Source of the DNA: Lachnospiraceae bacterium
GTDB taxonomy: Bacteria; Bacillota; Clostridia; Lachnospirales; Lachnospiraceae
Length of the DNA: 64,000 nucleotides
Assembly (NCBI GenBank): GCA_011959105.1
Contig: BLLU01000264.1
Location: 1 to 64,000 of the forward strand
Reading direction: 5' to 3'
Part shown: positions 7,368-16,626 of the stretch, in pieces
How positions within the stretch are numbered: the stretch's first letter is position 1
How the letters are laid out: each line of letters starts with the position of its first letter
The notes under the pieces: generated by a model
Seen by the model: the letters and a program-made list of their open reading frames with translations, nothing else
The model's database searches: none
Told to the model about the DNA's origin: nothing
Program-made: the position numbers and the translations under genes

Positions 7368-8531
7368 ATGAAAAAGAGCGTTTCAAAAAAGATGTTTGCG
7401 TTGTCTGTGCTTATGTCTGCCGGTATTCTGTTGACTGGCTGTTCCGGTACGGAAGCAGAACCCCCGGAGAGCACACCGATGGGAAGCAGCAAAGAGGCGA
7501 TGCAGGGGAGTGTAGGAGGGGCGGAATCTGGAACAAACCATATCAGCGAGAAGTTGTCTGATATGTTGGTAATTGATGCGGAGGTAGTTTTGCCGAAAGA
7601 GCAGGTATATAGCGTGTATGCGTTGACAAAGCAGGCGTTTCCGAGAGAAGATTTAGATGCTTTTTTCGGAGCGTCGGAAGCAGTCGTAACGGTTCACCCG
7701 GAATGGGTGGGGGCATATTCTGCAAAAACGGCAGAGGGCGGATACTTTAGTACGGATCCCTATGGAAATTTTACATATGCTAAGGACGAGGAAAGGGACG
7801 ACTACATCGTATATTTGGTGGAATCCGCATATTATAATGCTGGCAGTTGCTCTTTCCAGAAGGAAGAAATATCGGATTTGTCCTTCCTAAACGCAGAGAA
7901 TGCCATTCAGATGGGAAAGGAAAGGATTAAGGAACTGACCGGACAGGATTCGGAGGTTCTTGCTGCTTATGCTCTGAACCGGGAAATACTAACAGAGTTG
8001 GAGGAGGAGTATAGGCAGACTCAGAAATACCAAGAAGATGCACAGAGAGGGAAAGAAACTGCGGTCGATGACTGGTCGGACGCAGATGAGATATACTATA
8101 TGGAGTATGAACTTACGAAGGATGGTCTGCCAATTTATAGCGGCATCAATGAGCCGGGTATATCCATGGCAGTGGAAACCTTTTGGACGGCTGAAACCCG
8201 AATCACTATGCTGCTTGATAAGGATGGGATTCGCCATATAGTCAGTAGGGGTGGAATTTTTGACGCCAGCCCGGAAGCAGAGGCGCAGACGATTATCTCA
8301 GCGGAGGCAGCACTGGAAGCGGTAAAGGAAATTTATATGAATACCATATTGAACTCGCAGGTTACAATCTCCCGGATATGGCTGGAATATGTCGTTGTAC
8401 CGGACTGGGAAGAGAAGGAACAGTATAAGCTGGTGCCTTATTGGTGTGTGCAGATAGATTCACCTTCGGGAAACAGCAGTGCGGAGCGGATCAATGCGAT
8501 AACGGGAGGTAATCTATCCTATGGAGAATAA
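7368..8531 (+). CDS. Lipoprotein of the module 1 ABC exporter operon
   Basis: The 387-residue protein has a lipoprotein signal peptide (KKSVSKKMFALSVLMSAG, lipobox LLTGC with Cys about 23). ATG 7368 is preceded by AAAGGAGAT; the frame extends upstream but the signal peptide fixes this start. After a low-complexity linker (about 25-60), the mature part is a soluble alpha/beta domain without catalytic motifs. It should sit on the outer face of the membrane. It overlaps the first permease by 11 bases and is therefore co-expressed with the transporter. The same lipoprotein-permease-permease-ATPase order recurs at 13234-17268. A substrate-capturing, sensor or immunity role for the exporter is an inference. 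Confidence 0.75.
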   Translation: MKKSVSKKMFALSVLMSAGILLTGCSGTEAEPPESTPMGSSKEAMQGSVGGAESGTNHISEKLSDMLVIDAEVVLPKEQVYSVYALTKQAFPREDLDAFFGASEAVVTVHPEWVGAYSAKTAEGGYFSTDPYGNFTYAKDEERDDYIVYLVESAYYNAGSCSFQKEEISDLSFLNAENAIQMGKERIKELTGQDSEVLAAYALNREILTELEEEYRQTQKYQEDAQRGKETAVDDWSDADEIYYMEYELTKDGLPIYSGINEPGISMAVETFWTAETRITMLLDKDGIRHIVSRGGIFDASPEAEAQTIISAEAALEAVKEIYMNTILNSQVTISRIWLEYVVVPDWEEKEQYKLVPYWCVQIDSPSGNSSAERINAITGGNLSYGE

Positions 8532-9330
8532 AAGGGCATTGCCCTGTCTGTTTGGTGCTGAATTTAGGAGGAGTCTGACGGTGAGATTTCTCCTTGTACC
8601 GGTCGGCGTGGTGTTGTGCATCTGTCTGGATACCTGGAACCAGATACCATTTATGTGGACATCTCCTGAGACTATGGATGTATACTATTATTGGTGTAAT
8701 TCTTTTATATTTGGAGGTTTTTATGGTATCTATGTGGTTCCGATGCTGGCGGCGCTTCCCTATGCAGTAAGTTTTTGCGAGGAATACAATACGAATATGC
8801 TGAGGGTGCTGCTTATGAAAGCAGGAAAGAAGAAATACTGCATGTCCAAGGTGCTTACGACATTCCTTTCGGGAGCTCTTTCGGTATCGGCAGGTGGGAT
8901 TACTTTTATTCTCCTGGCAAATTTTTTTGTTCAGTTGTTCAATCGGGCTAGATTGCCGGAGACAGAGGCCTTTCCTTATTATGAATTTTTGCTGCAAGGT
9001 AATGTTGCCTGCTATTTTACAGCGGTTATCTTCCTTTTGTTTTTGATCGGAGGGTTATGGGCAACGGTAGCTTTGCTGGTATCGTCATATTTCCCCAATA
9101 TCTATGTGACGGCGGCGTCTCCTTTGATTCTATCCTTTTTGACAGGTCGGGCTTATATGGTTTTGAAGATTCCTGTCAGACTTCGGTTGGATTTATGGCT
9201 GCAGGGTAGAAGTTCTGTCGGTACAGATCAGCTCACCATTTTGTGTTCTGCGTTGGTGGTGCTGGGGCTGACTGTGGGATTTGGTATTCTGTTTTACCAG
9301 AAGCTGAAAAGGAGGGTGCAGAATGAGTAA
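8521..9330 (+). CDS. ABC-2 type permease, module 1, first subunit
   Basis: The 269-residue protein has about six transmembrane helices (first at about 20-36). The loop between the early helices (PYAVSFCEEYNTNMLRVLL) is typical of ABC-2 family permeases related to BcrB/NatB-type exporters. It has no ATPase domain and would pair with the second permease and the downstream ATPase in the membrane. It overlaps the lipoprotein by 11 bases and the next permease by eight bases. It corresponds to the protein at 14393 in module 2 (FCEEYGSGYIKLIYSR in the same place), so the two operons are paralogous. Confidence 0.8.
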   Translation: MENKRALPCLFGAEFRRSLTVRFLLVPVGVVLCICLDTWNQIPFMWTSPETMDVYYYWCNSFIFGGFYGIYVVPMLAALPYAVSFCEEYNTNMLRVLLMKAGKKKYCMSKVLTTFLSGALSVSAGGITFILLANFFVQLFNRARLPETEAFPYYEFLLQGNVACYFTAVIFLLFLIGGLWATVALLVSSYFPNIYVTAASPLILSFLTGRAYMVLKIPVRLRLDLWLQGRSSVGTDQLTILCSALVVLGLTVGFGILFYQKLKRRVQNE

Positions 9331-10168
9331 GGGACTTCGGGTTTTTGGTTTTCAGCTAAAGCAGGAATTGGTGCAAGTCAGGGTGCTGATCCTGTTCATG
9401 ATTCTTGCTGTGTTTATCTATTCCTATCTGGAACCGGTGGCTAATCTGGCACAGGCGGTTGGTGAGAAAGTGAGTCCGTGGGCTTTTCCACATTTGATGA
9501 ATGATTACATCTGTCAGATGGTTTTTATGGTGAGTGCAGTATTCCTGTTTAGCACAGCACCCTTTGAGGGGAAGGCTCATTACTATATTGTTCAGCGTTC
9601 CGGGAGCCTTTCCTGGCAGTTGGGTAATGTACTGTATATTCTGGCATCTTCGTTTTTGTTTGTGGGGTTTATATGGGTATTTAGTGTTATTAGCCTGCTT
9701 TCACGAACCAAGTTTAGTGGCGATTGGGGAATCATCTGGGGGACATTGGCAAGGACAAACGCAGGGAATCAGTATGATGTCCCGTTTACGGTGTTTGCTT
9801 ATATTGTCGGTGTATTTTCGCCGATGGAGGCGACTGCAATCAGCTTCCTGCTTGAGTGGGCGTGTGTCTCATGGATGGGGTTGGTGGTCTATTTGTTCAA
9901 CTATATCACAAAAAAGATGACAGGGATATTGGTGGCATCACTCTTTGTATTTTTGGATGTGATGATCTACAATTCATGGACACCCAAAGCATATCTTTTC
10001 TCACCGGTGACGTTGGCACAACTGAAGGTGATGTCAGGGAACAACTTATCCCATGGCGTATCTTTGAAATATGCGGTGGTGTTCTTTGCGGTGACAATCA
10101 CGTTTTTTATTGTAATATGTTTGGGACAGGGAACAAAAAAAGTAAAGAAATGGGAACTGAAAAAATGA
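9323..10168 (+). CDS. ABC-2 type permease, module 1, second subunit
   Basis: The 281-residue protein has about six membrane helices, a cytoplasmic N-terminus and a KKVKKWELKK tail. Its layout mirrors the protein at 15141 in module 2, including a periplasm-side segment around residues 140-165 (TNAGNQYDVPFTVF against TNNHLGVKYNISFPW). The ATG overlaps the previous gene by eight bases, and the stop overlaps the ATPase start (ATGA). Tight coupling indicates a fixed subunit ratio. The substrate is unknown; peptide antibiotics are usual for transporters regulated by LytTR/GHKL pairs. Confidence 0.78.
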   Translation: MSKGLRVFGFQLKQELVQVRVLILFMILAVFIYSYLEPVANLAQAVGEKVSPWAFPHLMNDYICQMVFMVSAVFLFSTAPFEGKAHYYIVQRSGSLSWQLGNVLYILASSFLFVGFIWVFSVISLLSRTKFSGDWGIIWGTLARTNAGNQYDVPFTVFAYIVGVFSPMEATAISFLLEWACVSWMGLVVYLFNYITKKMTGILVASLFVFLDVMIYNSWTPKAYLFSPVTLAQLKVMSGNNLSHGVSLKYAVVFFAVTITFFIVICLGQGTKKVKKWELKK

Positions 10169-10809
10169 ATGATAGAAGGATTCTTTTTAAAAATGTCTCT
10201 AAGACAATAGACGATCAGATGATATTGAAGGATATCAATCTGGAGATACCTAAGCAGGGGATTTATGGAATTGTGGGCAGGAACGGTTCAGGAAAGACGG
10301 TGCTGATCAAGTGTCTGTGCGGGTTTATGCCTGTCACGGAGGGCGAGATATGGGTAGGAGAAAAACAGGTCGGGCGCGATGTGGAATTTATTGAGGATAC
10401 CGGCTTCATCATCGAAACACCGGGATTTTTGCCCAGAGAATCCGGATTTCGCAATTTGAGATATCTTGCCTCCATCCGGAATGTGGTCGGAAAGGAGCGC
10501 ATCAGGGAGTGTATCACCATGGTTGGTCTTAATCCTGATGATAAGAAATGGGTAGGGAAATACTCATTGGGGATGCGCCAGCGGCTGGGGATCGCACAGG
10601 CTATCATGGAGAATCCCAGTCTGATTATCCTTGACGAACCCATGAATGGGCTGGACAATCATGGTGTGGAGGAGATACGAAAGCTCCTGCTTGGACTGAA
10701 GGAGGAGGGAAAGCTGATTCTTATCATCAGTCATAACCGGGAGGACATCAACCTGCTCTGTGACAGAGTGTATGAGATGGATATGGGAGTGCTGACACAA
10801 GTAAGGTAA
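10165..10809 (+). CDS. ABC transporter ATPase, module 1
   Basis: The 214-residue nucleotide-binding subunit has Walker A GRNGSGKT (38-45), signature YSLGMRQRL in place of LSGGQ, Walker B LIILDEPMNGLD, and the switch histidine in IISHNRED. The SLGMRQRLG signature is characteristic of BcrA/NatA-like ATPases that energise ABC-2 exporters. ATG 10165 overlaps the permease stop; a longer frame from 9856 is only antiparallel reading through the permease. The module 2 ATPase at 16627 shares long identical blocks (GIIETPGFL-type, GKYSLGMRQRLGIAQAIMEN), showing duplication. A weak hairpin plus T-run at 10873-10902 may terminate the operon. Confidence 0.9.
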   Translation: MNDRRILFKNVSKTIDDQMILKDINLEIPKQGIYGIVGRNGSGKTVLIKCLCGFMPVTEGEIWVGEKQVGRDVEFIEDTGFIIETPGFLPRESGFRNLRYLASIRNVVGKERIRECITMVGLNPDDKKWVGKYSLGMRQRLGIAQAIMENPSLIILDEPMNGLDNHGVEEIRKLLLGLKEEGKLILIISHNREDINLLCDRVYEMDMGVLTQVR

Positions 10810-10979
10810 AAATAGCAGAATACAGCGATTATTTTTTATATGTGGGAAGGTGTGCCGTAGTGAAGTGAAAACTGTGTTGCGATACACTTTCTTTTTTTAA
10901 ATATATCACTAAAGTAGTTCTTGGTGGTGCACGAGTAGAGTAGATAAATGCAACTGCTGGTGGGAAGTGTCCTTTTGTT

Positions 10980-11099
10980 ATGGTCAAAAAAGTTATGGAA
11001 AAGGATTACATATCAATAAAGGAGGCATCAGAAAAATGCGGAGAAACCAAAGGATGCAAGAAGAAAGTGATTGGGGCTGTGTTGACTGAAAGGAAATGA
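10980..11099 (+). pseudogene. Truncated helix-turn-helix ORF before module 2
   Basis: A 39-codon frame starts at ATG 10980 (or 10995) and includes KDYISIKEASEKCGE. This matches the opening of small excisionase/MerR-like HTH proteins of clostridial elements, which normally continue with a recognition helix and GAVRFGR-like wing. Here the middle is missing and only a short basic tail remains. Its TGA overlaps an ATG in phase with the next regulator (11096). It may be a decayed gene or a leader peptide coupling translation into the module 2 regulator. 10810-10979 is AT-rich with nothing else clear. Confidence 0.45.
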
Positions 11100-11101
11100 C
11101 C

Positions 11102-11833
11102 ATGTATAGGATTGGGATTTGTGATGACGATAAGGTTTTATGTTCTGTTTTGGAAGAACAGATCTATGAACTTTCAAAAGAGATAGAGATAAAAGTTGAT
11201 GTTGAGGTATGGTATTCCGGGGAAAGCATACAAAATGATTTGAAAAAGGGAACAGAATTAGACCTGCTTTTTCTTGACATAGAATTAGTCCGGAAGAATG
11301 GCATTGCAGTAGGAAATTTTATTCGCAACGAAATGGAGAATATGCAGACGCATATTGTATATATCTCTTCAAAGGAAAGTTATGCCATGCAGTTATTTAA
11401 GGTTCAGCCATTAGACTTTTTGATTAAACCCATCTCTGCCGAAAATATTAGGGAAGTGCTAATAAGAAGCGTAAAGCAAAATAGCAGTGCGGATCTCTAT
11501 TTTGAATACCAAAAAGGAAATTCTGTTTTCAGAGTTCCGATAAGAAACATTGCTTATTTTATGAGCATGGATAAGAAAATAATAATTGTAAAAAAAGATG
11601 GAAAGGAAGAATTTTATGGAAAGCTAAAAAACATAGCAGAGACTCTTCCCGCTGATTTTTTGATGATTCATCAATCATATATTATCAACCAGGCATATGT
11701 TAGTGAATATTCTTATGAAATGGTAAAAATGGTAGATGGAGAAAATTTAAATATCAGTAAGCCGTATAGAAAAGAAACCAGAAGTAAAATAATACAGCAT
11801 CAGAAAGCGAAAATGAACGATGGTATCGTATAG
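11102..11833 (+). CDS. LytTR-family response regulator, module 2
   Basis: The 243-residue protein has a receiver domain (ICDDD at 6-10, D59 in LFLDIELVRKNG, lysine in FLIKPIS) and a C-terminal LytTR domain with DFLMIHQSYIINQAYVSEY. The beta-3 loop lacks the usual proline-glycine after the aspartate. ATG 11102 is favoured by AAAGGA eight bases upstream; the in-frame ATG 11096 overlaps the stop of the small upstream ORF and could be used by coupling. The gene overlaps the kinase by 14 bases. It probably controls the lipoprotein-ABC operon beginning at 13234. Confidence 0.88.
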   Translation: MYRIGICDDDKVLCSVLEEQIYELSKEIEIKVDVEVWYSGESIQNDLKKGTELDLLFLDIELVRKNGIAVGNFIRNEMENMQTHIVYISSKESYAMQLFKVQPLDFLIKPISAENIREVLIRSVKQNSSADLYFEYQKGNSVFRVPIRNIAYFMSMDKKIIIVKKDGKEEFYGKLKNIAETLPADFLMIHQSYIINQAYVSEYSYEMVKMVDGENLNISKPYRKETRSKIIQHQKAKMNDGIV

Positions 11834-13073
11834 CCCAATAATTGTGTTGATCGTAAATATTCTTAGAGTTTTACTATTAAAAAAGGTCATGGATGTACTT
11901 TTGCCAGTAGATGATATAGAGGAAAAATCATTAAAAATTGGTTTGGGGATATATTGCCTGCTAACTACAACAGTGTATAGCATATTTCGGGTATCTGTTG
12001 TGTATGAGATTTGTAATTGTTTAGGGATAATAGGACTTACTTGTTTTTATCAGGAACTGTGGAAAAAAAGATTATGGGTATCATTGGTATTATTTAGTTT
12101 GGATATGGCAAATTCCCTGATAGTCCTTTTTGTTTTTGGGGATATGGCAAAATTTCAGCAGCCGGCAATGCAAGCTCTGTTGATGTTGATTTGTACAACG
12201 ATTATAAGCCATATTTCTTATCCTCCCGAAGCAAAAGAGATAGCTTTTGATAGAAAGCAGACAATATTGCTGTTGGTGATCCCTGCAATGAGTGTTATTG
12301 TCTTAAGTGTGCTAATGCTGGGAGCCTCCTCAAAAATGTTTGCAATATTGATTAGCGGCTGTATGCTGATTATCAATATCAGCGTGTTTTATCTATATAA
12401 TATCCTGATAGAAAATTATATACATTTAAGGGACAGTGATATATATAAACAACAAACATATGCGTATAAAAACCAATTAGAAGTCATTATGGAATCTCAA
12501 AATCAGGTTCGCGCTTTAAGGCATGATATGAAAAACCACATTTTAGCATTGCAGGCCTTAGTACAAAGGAAAGAAGTAGAGGAAACGAATAAATATTTAG
12601 ATTCTATGAAGAATTTTATGACCAATCCGGAGGAGTATGTAAAGACAGGGAATGATACTGTTGACAGTTTGCTGAACTATAAGATCCAAAAGGCGAATGA
12701 GGTTTTAAATGTGGTAGAAACAAAAATCAGCATACCGGAACAGCTGCGCCTGCGTTCGTTTGACTTAAATGTTCTTTTGGGAAATCTATTGGATAATGCA
12801 ATAGATGCTTCTATGCAGACAGAAGATAAAAAACTGAAAATAACAATAAAACTTGATAAGGGAATTATATTTTTAAATATCTGTAATAGCTGTCAGAGAA
12901 TTGCAGACGGGAGAAGTGATTTTTGGGAGACAACAAAAGAAGATAGAGTAAATCATGGGATAGGACTTAAAAACGTCCGCAAAATTGTGGAAAAGCATCA
13001 TGGAGATATAGCGTTTTTATATGAAAATGATTCTATGAAAACGGATGTTATGATGTATGTAAAAGAGATGTAG
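11820..13073 (+). CDS. GHKL-domain sensor histidine kinase, module 2
   Basis: The 417-residue protein has about six N-terminal membrane helices (1-200). A dimerisation segment QVRALRHDMKNHILALQAL follows with the probable phosphohistidine, then an ATPase domain with LLGNLLDNAIDAS and HGIGLKNVRKIV boxes. This is the AgrC/VirS class that senses small peptides or envelope stress. The ATG lies inside the end of the regulator gene, so the two are translationally coupled. Domain order matches the kinase at 4917, with clear divergence in the membrane part, as expected if the two modules recognise different ligands. 13074-13233 carries a possible -10 (TATAAT at 13197) ahead of the lipoprotein. Confidence 0.88.
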   Translation: MVSYSPIIVLIVNILRVLLLKKVMDVLLPVDDIEEKSLKIGLGIYCLLTTTVYSIFRVSVVYEICNCLGIIGLTCFYQELWKKRLWVSLVLFSLDMANSLIVLFVFGDMAKFQQPAMQALLMLICTTIISHISYPPEAKEIAFDRKQTILLLVIPAMSVIVLSVLMLGASSKMFAILISGCMLIINISVFYLYNILIENYIHLRDSDIYKQQTYAYKNQLEVIMESQNQVRALRHDMKNHILALQALVQRKEVEETNKYLDSMKNFMTNPEEYVKTGNDTVDSLLNYKIQKANEVLNVVETKISIPEQLRLRSFDLNVLLGNLLDNAIDASMQTEDKKLKITIKLDKGIIFLNICNSCQRIADGRSDFWETTKEDRVNHGIGLKNVRKIVEKHHGDIAFLYENDSMKTDVMMYVKEM

Positions 13074-13233
13074 CAGAGGGCTGTTGCGAATTCATGCTGA
13101 AAGATGCGATATGATTTTGTAACGGCTCTTTTGGGTTGATTTCGGCAATAATTTGGTCGAATTTCGCAAAACAGAAGAAAACAAAAAAATTGTATTTATA
13201 ATATGCTCATAATAAATCGTACAGGAGGCAGTT

Positions 13234-14391
13234 ATGAGAAATAAAGTTTTGGGATTAGTAGTTGTGACGATGTTGATGGTAGTTAGCGTTTGCGGCTGCC
13301 AGAAGGCTCCGGAAAGTTCGGCCAATGGGGACATTCTTCACGCAAAAGATTCTGTAGAGGATGAAGTGGCTGCAATCGTGAATGAGCCGAAGAGCGCAGC
13401 GGAAAATGATATGCAGGCAATTAACAGTGTCATTGGTACGGGAGATAATGTAATCAGAATTCAGGCACAGATGCCGGATGTTCCGCAGGATGTTTATAAC
13501 ATGGTGCTTGGCGAAAATGATACGCTTACAAAAGACGTTTTGAAAGAGTTTTTAAGAAGTGAAACAGGGAATATTAAGGACTTATCAGAGGAAGCACAAA
13601 GGGAAATGGAACAATCTAAGGCAGATAACGAGCAAGGAGAAGAACGGGCAGTATTTTCGGTCTTTGGCAATGCACCTATTTATAAATTATCGGATGAACA
13701 AAAGACAGCAAGTTTTTCATATGGAACAGGTGCATATTATCAGGATGAACTCTTATATGAAAAGTGTGCATCTATTTATAAATCTGCAGACGAAACTGTG
13801 TTAGAGGAAGCAGACAGTGAAACTGTTTATATGGAAGCAGAAAAAATATTATCAGCAAAGCTTTCCCAGACTGGTATGGCAGAAATTGATATTTATAAAA
13901 TTACGCAGTATCAATACGAAAGCGTTACATTTTATGAAATTGAGTTTACTCCGTCTTACCAGGGCATGGGAGTTATACATGAATTTGGTTCTATTACGTC
14001 AGGAGAAATTTTTCCGTCAGGAAAAGCATGGATCTGTGAAGAAAGCATCGTAACCTTAAGTTTGAATGCTTGTCTCGGCAAAGCGGAAACGCAGGAAAAA
14101 TGCGGGACAGTATTGTCCTGGAGTCAGATTGAAAAGATTTTGGAAACGCATCTGAACAGTGGAAAAATAAGCGGAAGCAATAAAGCGGTTCTGACAGAAG
14201 TTGAATTTTTATATTATCCGATTTTTAAAGAAGATGAAAATAAGTTAGAATTGGTTCCCGTATGGCATATTTATACGCCAATGTCTGCTTGGATGGAGAA
14301 TGAAGAATTAGCTGAAGCATTCGTGGCAAATGGATCTAGTTGGAGTATTTGTGTGAATGCAGTATCGGGAGAAATAGTTAGGAGCGAGTAA
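13234..14391 (+). CDS. Lipoprotein of the module 2 ABC exporter operon
   Basis: The 385-residue protein begins with a lipoprotein signal peptide (MRNKVLGLVVVTMLMVVSVC, lipobox ending GC at about residue 22) behind a strong AGGAGG. The mature region has an acidic linker, then an alpha/beta domain. Its architecture parallels the module 1 lipoprotein, and both end with a segment about conversion to an interaction surface (NAVSGEI against NAITGGN). It would be anchored outside the membrane. No enzymatic motif is visible. The next gene starts two bases after its stop. Function with the exporter (ligand capture, signalling or immunity) is inferred from context alone. Confidence 0.75.
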   Translation: MRNKVLGLVVVTMLMVVSVCGCQKAPESSANGDILHAKDSVEDEVAAIVNEPKSAAENDMQAINSVIGTGDNVIRIQAQMPDVPQDVYNMVLGENDTLTKDVLKEFLRSETGNIKDLSEEAQREMEQSKADNEQGEERAVFSVFGNAPIYKLSDEQKTASFSYGTGAYYQDELLYEKCASIYKSADETVLEEADSETVYMEAEKILSAKLSQTGMAEIDIYKITQYQYESVTFYEIEFTPSYQGMGVIHEFGSITSGEIFPSGKAWICEESIVTLSLNACLGKAETQEKCGTVLSWSQIEKILETHLNSGKISGSNKAVLTEVEFLYYPIFKEDENKLELVPVWHIYTPMSAWMENEELAEAFVANGSSWSICVNAVSGEIVRSE

Positions 14392-14392
14392 T

Positions 14393-15148
14393 ATGCAAGG
14401 GTTCTTTTTACATGATTTGAAAAGAAGTTTTTTAAACAGAGGGTTTTTTGCGGGTCTTTTAATAGTTACATGGATTTTAGTTTCGGCAGCATTCCATGCG
14501 CCGCTTAACAGGAGCAGAAGCAGTTATTTTATTATGATGGAAATATTTGCAGCATCAGGATTTACACCGTTTGCGGCTATATTTCCGGGGCTTGCTTATG
14601 CCTCTGCCTTTTGTGAAGAGTATGGCAGTGGATATATAAAACTGATTTATTCCAGAATGTTACCCAGAAAATTTGCTCTTACCCGTATTGCTACAGTCGC
14701 TCTTTCTGGCGGTACCATGCTGGCTATTCCATTTATCATTGTTTTGAGTATTGCTTACTGCTTCGGTATTCCCGGAATACCAACGGGAAGTGATGAGGGA
14801 CTTATGGCGGGAACGGCATTGATTTTTTATATAGAAAACTATGGAGAGTGGTATATCTTTCTTTGGAAGGTGATATTGGGTTTTCTATTTGGATGTATAT
14901 GGGCATTGGCAGGCCTTGCATTTGCAGTATGGCTTCCCAATAAATATGTGGCGTTAATTGCTCCATTTGTATTGTATGAGGCTATGTGGCTGGCGTTAGG
15001 GAAAATTTCGGTACTGAATCCGATTTATCTTATGCGAGGGGATGATTTGAACAATTATCCATTGTCTGGGTTTATGGAATGTATTTACATTTTGCTGGTA
15101 TCATTTGTAGTCATGTGGGGATTGAAAAGGAGGTATCGGAATGGCTAG
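14393..15148 (+). CDS. ABC-2 type permease, module 2, first subunit
   Basis: The 251-residue protein has about six helices and the conserved SAFCEEYGSGYIKLIYSRML loop. It corresponds position by position to the permease at 8521, including the WLPNKYVALIAPFVLYE segment (SYFPNIYVTAASPLIL in module 1). It starts two bases after the lipoprotein stop and overlaps the following permease by eight bases. It would form a membrane channel with the next one or two proteins, driven by the ATPase at 16627. Confidence 0.8.
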   Translation: MQGFFLHDLKRSFLNRGFFAGLLIVTWILVSAAFHAPLNRSRSSYFIMMEIFAASGFTPFAAIFPGLAYASAFCEEYGSGYIKLIYSRMLPRKFALTRIATVALSGGTMLAIPFIIVLSIAYCFGIPGIPTGSDEGLMAGTALIFYIENYGEWYIFLWKVILGFLFGCIWALAGLAFAVWLPNKYVALIAPFVLYEAMWLALGKISVLNPIYLMRGDDLNNYPLSGFMECIYILLVSFVVMWGLKRRYRNG

Positions 15149-15986
15149 GATAAAGCAGGTCTTTTACATGACGAAAACTACTTTTCTGGAAGAGCAGCAT
15201 AATAAGCGGGTAATTATGGGTTTTATTTTGGGAATAGCATTGTTTGGATACTGGTTGAATTTGTTTTTGCAGTATGCATTGGATATTGGGGAACCGGTTA
15301 ATGTATTGGAAGCATTCGTCGTAGTGGAACATCATCATAAAAGTATTTTGTTTCTTGTCGTTGGTTGGTTATTGATTATATCAGATGCTCCTTTTATTAA
15401 AAAGAATACATATCTGTTATTATGCAGGAGCAGTCGGAAACAATGGGATGCAGCCATGCTGCAATATATTATGATTCAGGCATTTCTATATGTTGCCGGC
15501 ATAGTTGCTGTATCGGTAGCTGTCAGTACATTGCTTGGATTTTGGGGAAATATGTGGAGCAGTCCGATTTATAATTTGGCGATGGATACTAATAATCATT
15601 TAGGAGTAAAATATAATATTTCATTTCCGTGGGTGAATATCATGCAAACAATGACTGTACCGCAGGCATTTATGATTACTTTTGTCTTTCTATTCCTGTA
15701 TTTGGTATTGATCGGATTTTTGCTTTATGTTTGCAATCTTTTGTTAAAAGAAATTTATGGAACATTGATCGTATTCGGTATACAAATTGCAGGATACTTA
15801 TTACAACAAGAGGGAGCTGCATATTTATCTCTCATGGCAAAAGCAATTCCCGGATATGCCATAGATGGAAATGGTGGACAATGGAAAGTTGTAGTTTTGT
15901 TTTGCGCTATCATATTGATTTTGGCGTTGATTTCTTCGTGGTTAATTGGACGGGTAGATTTTAAGGATGCAATGGAGGAGGAATAG
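15141..15986 (+). CDS. ABC-2 type permease, module 2, second subunit
   Basis: The 281-residue protein, the same length as its module 1 counterpart, has about six helices, starting with one at about 25-45. It also has an extracytoplasmic loop near 145-165 (NLAMDTNNHLGVKYNISFPW). An AAAGGAGG-type site inside the previous gene gives a good start at 15141. The overlap with the upstream gene and seven-base spacing to the next gene show operon structure. The substrate is unknown. Confidence 0.78.
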   Translation: MARIKQVFYMTKTTFLEEQHNKRVIMGFILGIALFGYWLNLFLQYALDIGEPVNVLEAFVVVEHHHKSILFLVVGWLLIISDAPFIKKNTYLLLCRSSRKQWDAAMLQYIMIQAFLYVAGIVAVSVAVSTLLGFWGNMWSSPIYNLAMDTNNHLGVKYNISFPWVNIMQTMTVPQAFMITFVFLFLYLVLIGFLLYVCNLLLKEIYGTLIVFGIQIAGYLLQQEGAAYLSLMAKAIPGYAIDGNGGQWKVVVLFCAIILILALISSWLIGRVDFKDAMEEE

Positions 15987-15992
15987 GCGGGA

Positions 15993-16622
15993 ATGTCTTT
16001 GTTTTTTCAGTTATTTGCAGGTGTTGCCATGGATGAAATGGATACTCTGCCGTTAATTCCTTTGGGATGCTGGCTGTTTCCGATAGGAATTTATCTATTG
16101 GTACTTGGTTTCCAACTTGGCATGGATAAGCAGAATAGACGTTTTGTTATTGTCCGATGTGGGTGGATACAGAAGTGGTGGAAACATTTTTTTTTGAGAA
16201 ACTTGTTAAATGGTGTATTTGCAGCGGTAAGTTTATTGACGATATTCAAGATGATTGATTTGTTTGCATTACATATGTTTACAGGAAATCTAAAGGAAAT
16301 ATCAGTGATTTTTGTTTTATGGACAGTTCATGCCATGACTTTATCGGCAATATTTCTTTTTATGGAAACTTTAAGGATTAAAAAAATGATACCGGCAGGT
16401 CTATTGTTATTAGAAGGCTTAACTTTTCTGAGTGGTTTCCATTTTAGAAAGAGTGCAAGATTTATGTTTGGAGTATGGGGAATGTATGTACAAAGCAATT
16501 TATATGAAGATATGTATGGATTCTCTATTATAAGTGTAATAATTGTACAAATCACAATCGTTGTTGCTTGCTATTGGATTGGCGGCTGTTTTCTGAAAGG
16601 CAAAGAAATGGAAGGAGTTTAA
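15993..16622 (+). CDS. Extra membrane protein specific to module 2
   Basis: The 209-residue protein has about five hydrophobic helices (roughly 20-42, 70-88, 98-120, 130-148 and 175-197) and a basic cytoplasmic loop (KQNRRFVIVRCGWIQKWWKH). It has no counterpart in module 1, whose second permease is followed directly by the ATPase. It lies between permease and ATPase, four bases before the latter, so it is likely a third transporter subunit or an accessory or immunity protein. I do not recognise a family; ABC-2 permease-like topology is the best description. Confidence 0.65.
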   Translation: MSLFFQLFAGVAMDEMDTLPLIPLGCWLFPIGIYLLVLGFQLGMDKQNRRFVIVRCGWIQKWWKHFFLRNLLNGVFAAVSLLTIFKMIDLFALHMFTGNLKEISVIFVLWTVHAMTLSAIFLFMETLRIKKMIPAGLLLLEGLTFLSGFHFRKSARFMFGVWGMYVQSNLYEDMYGFSIISVIIVQITIVVACYWIGGCFLKGKEMEGV

Positions 16623-16626
16623 GAGT

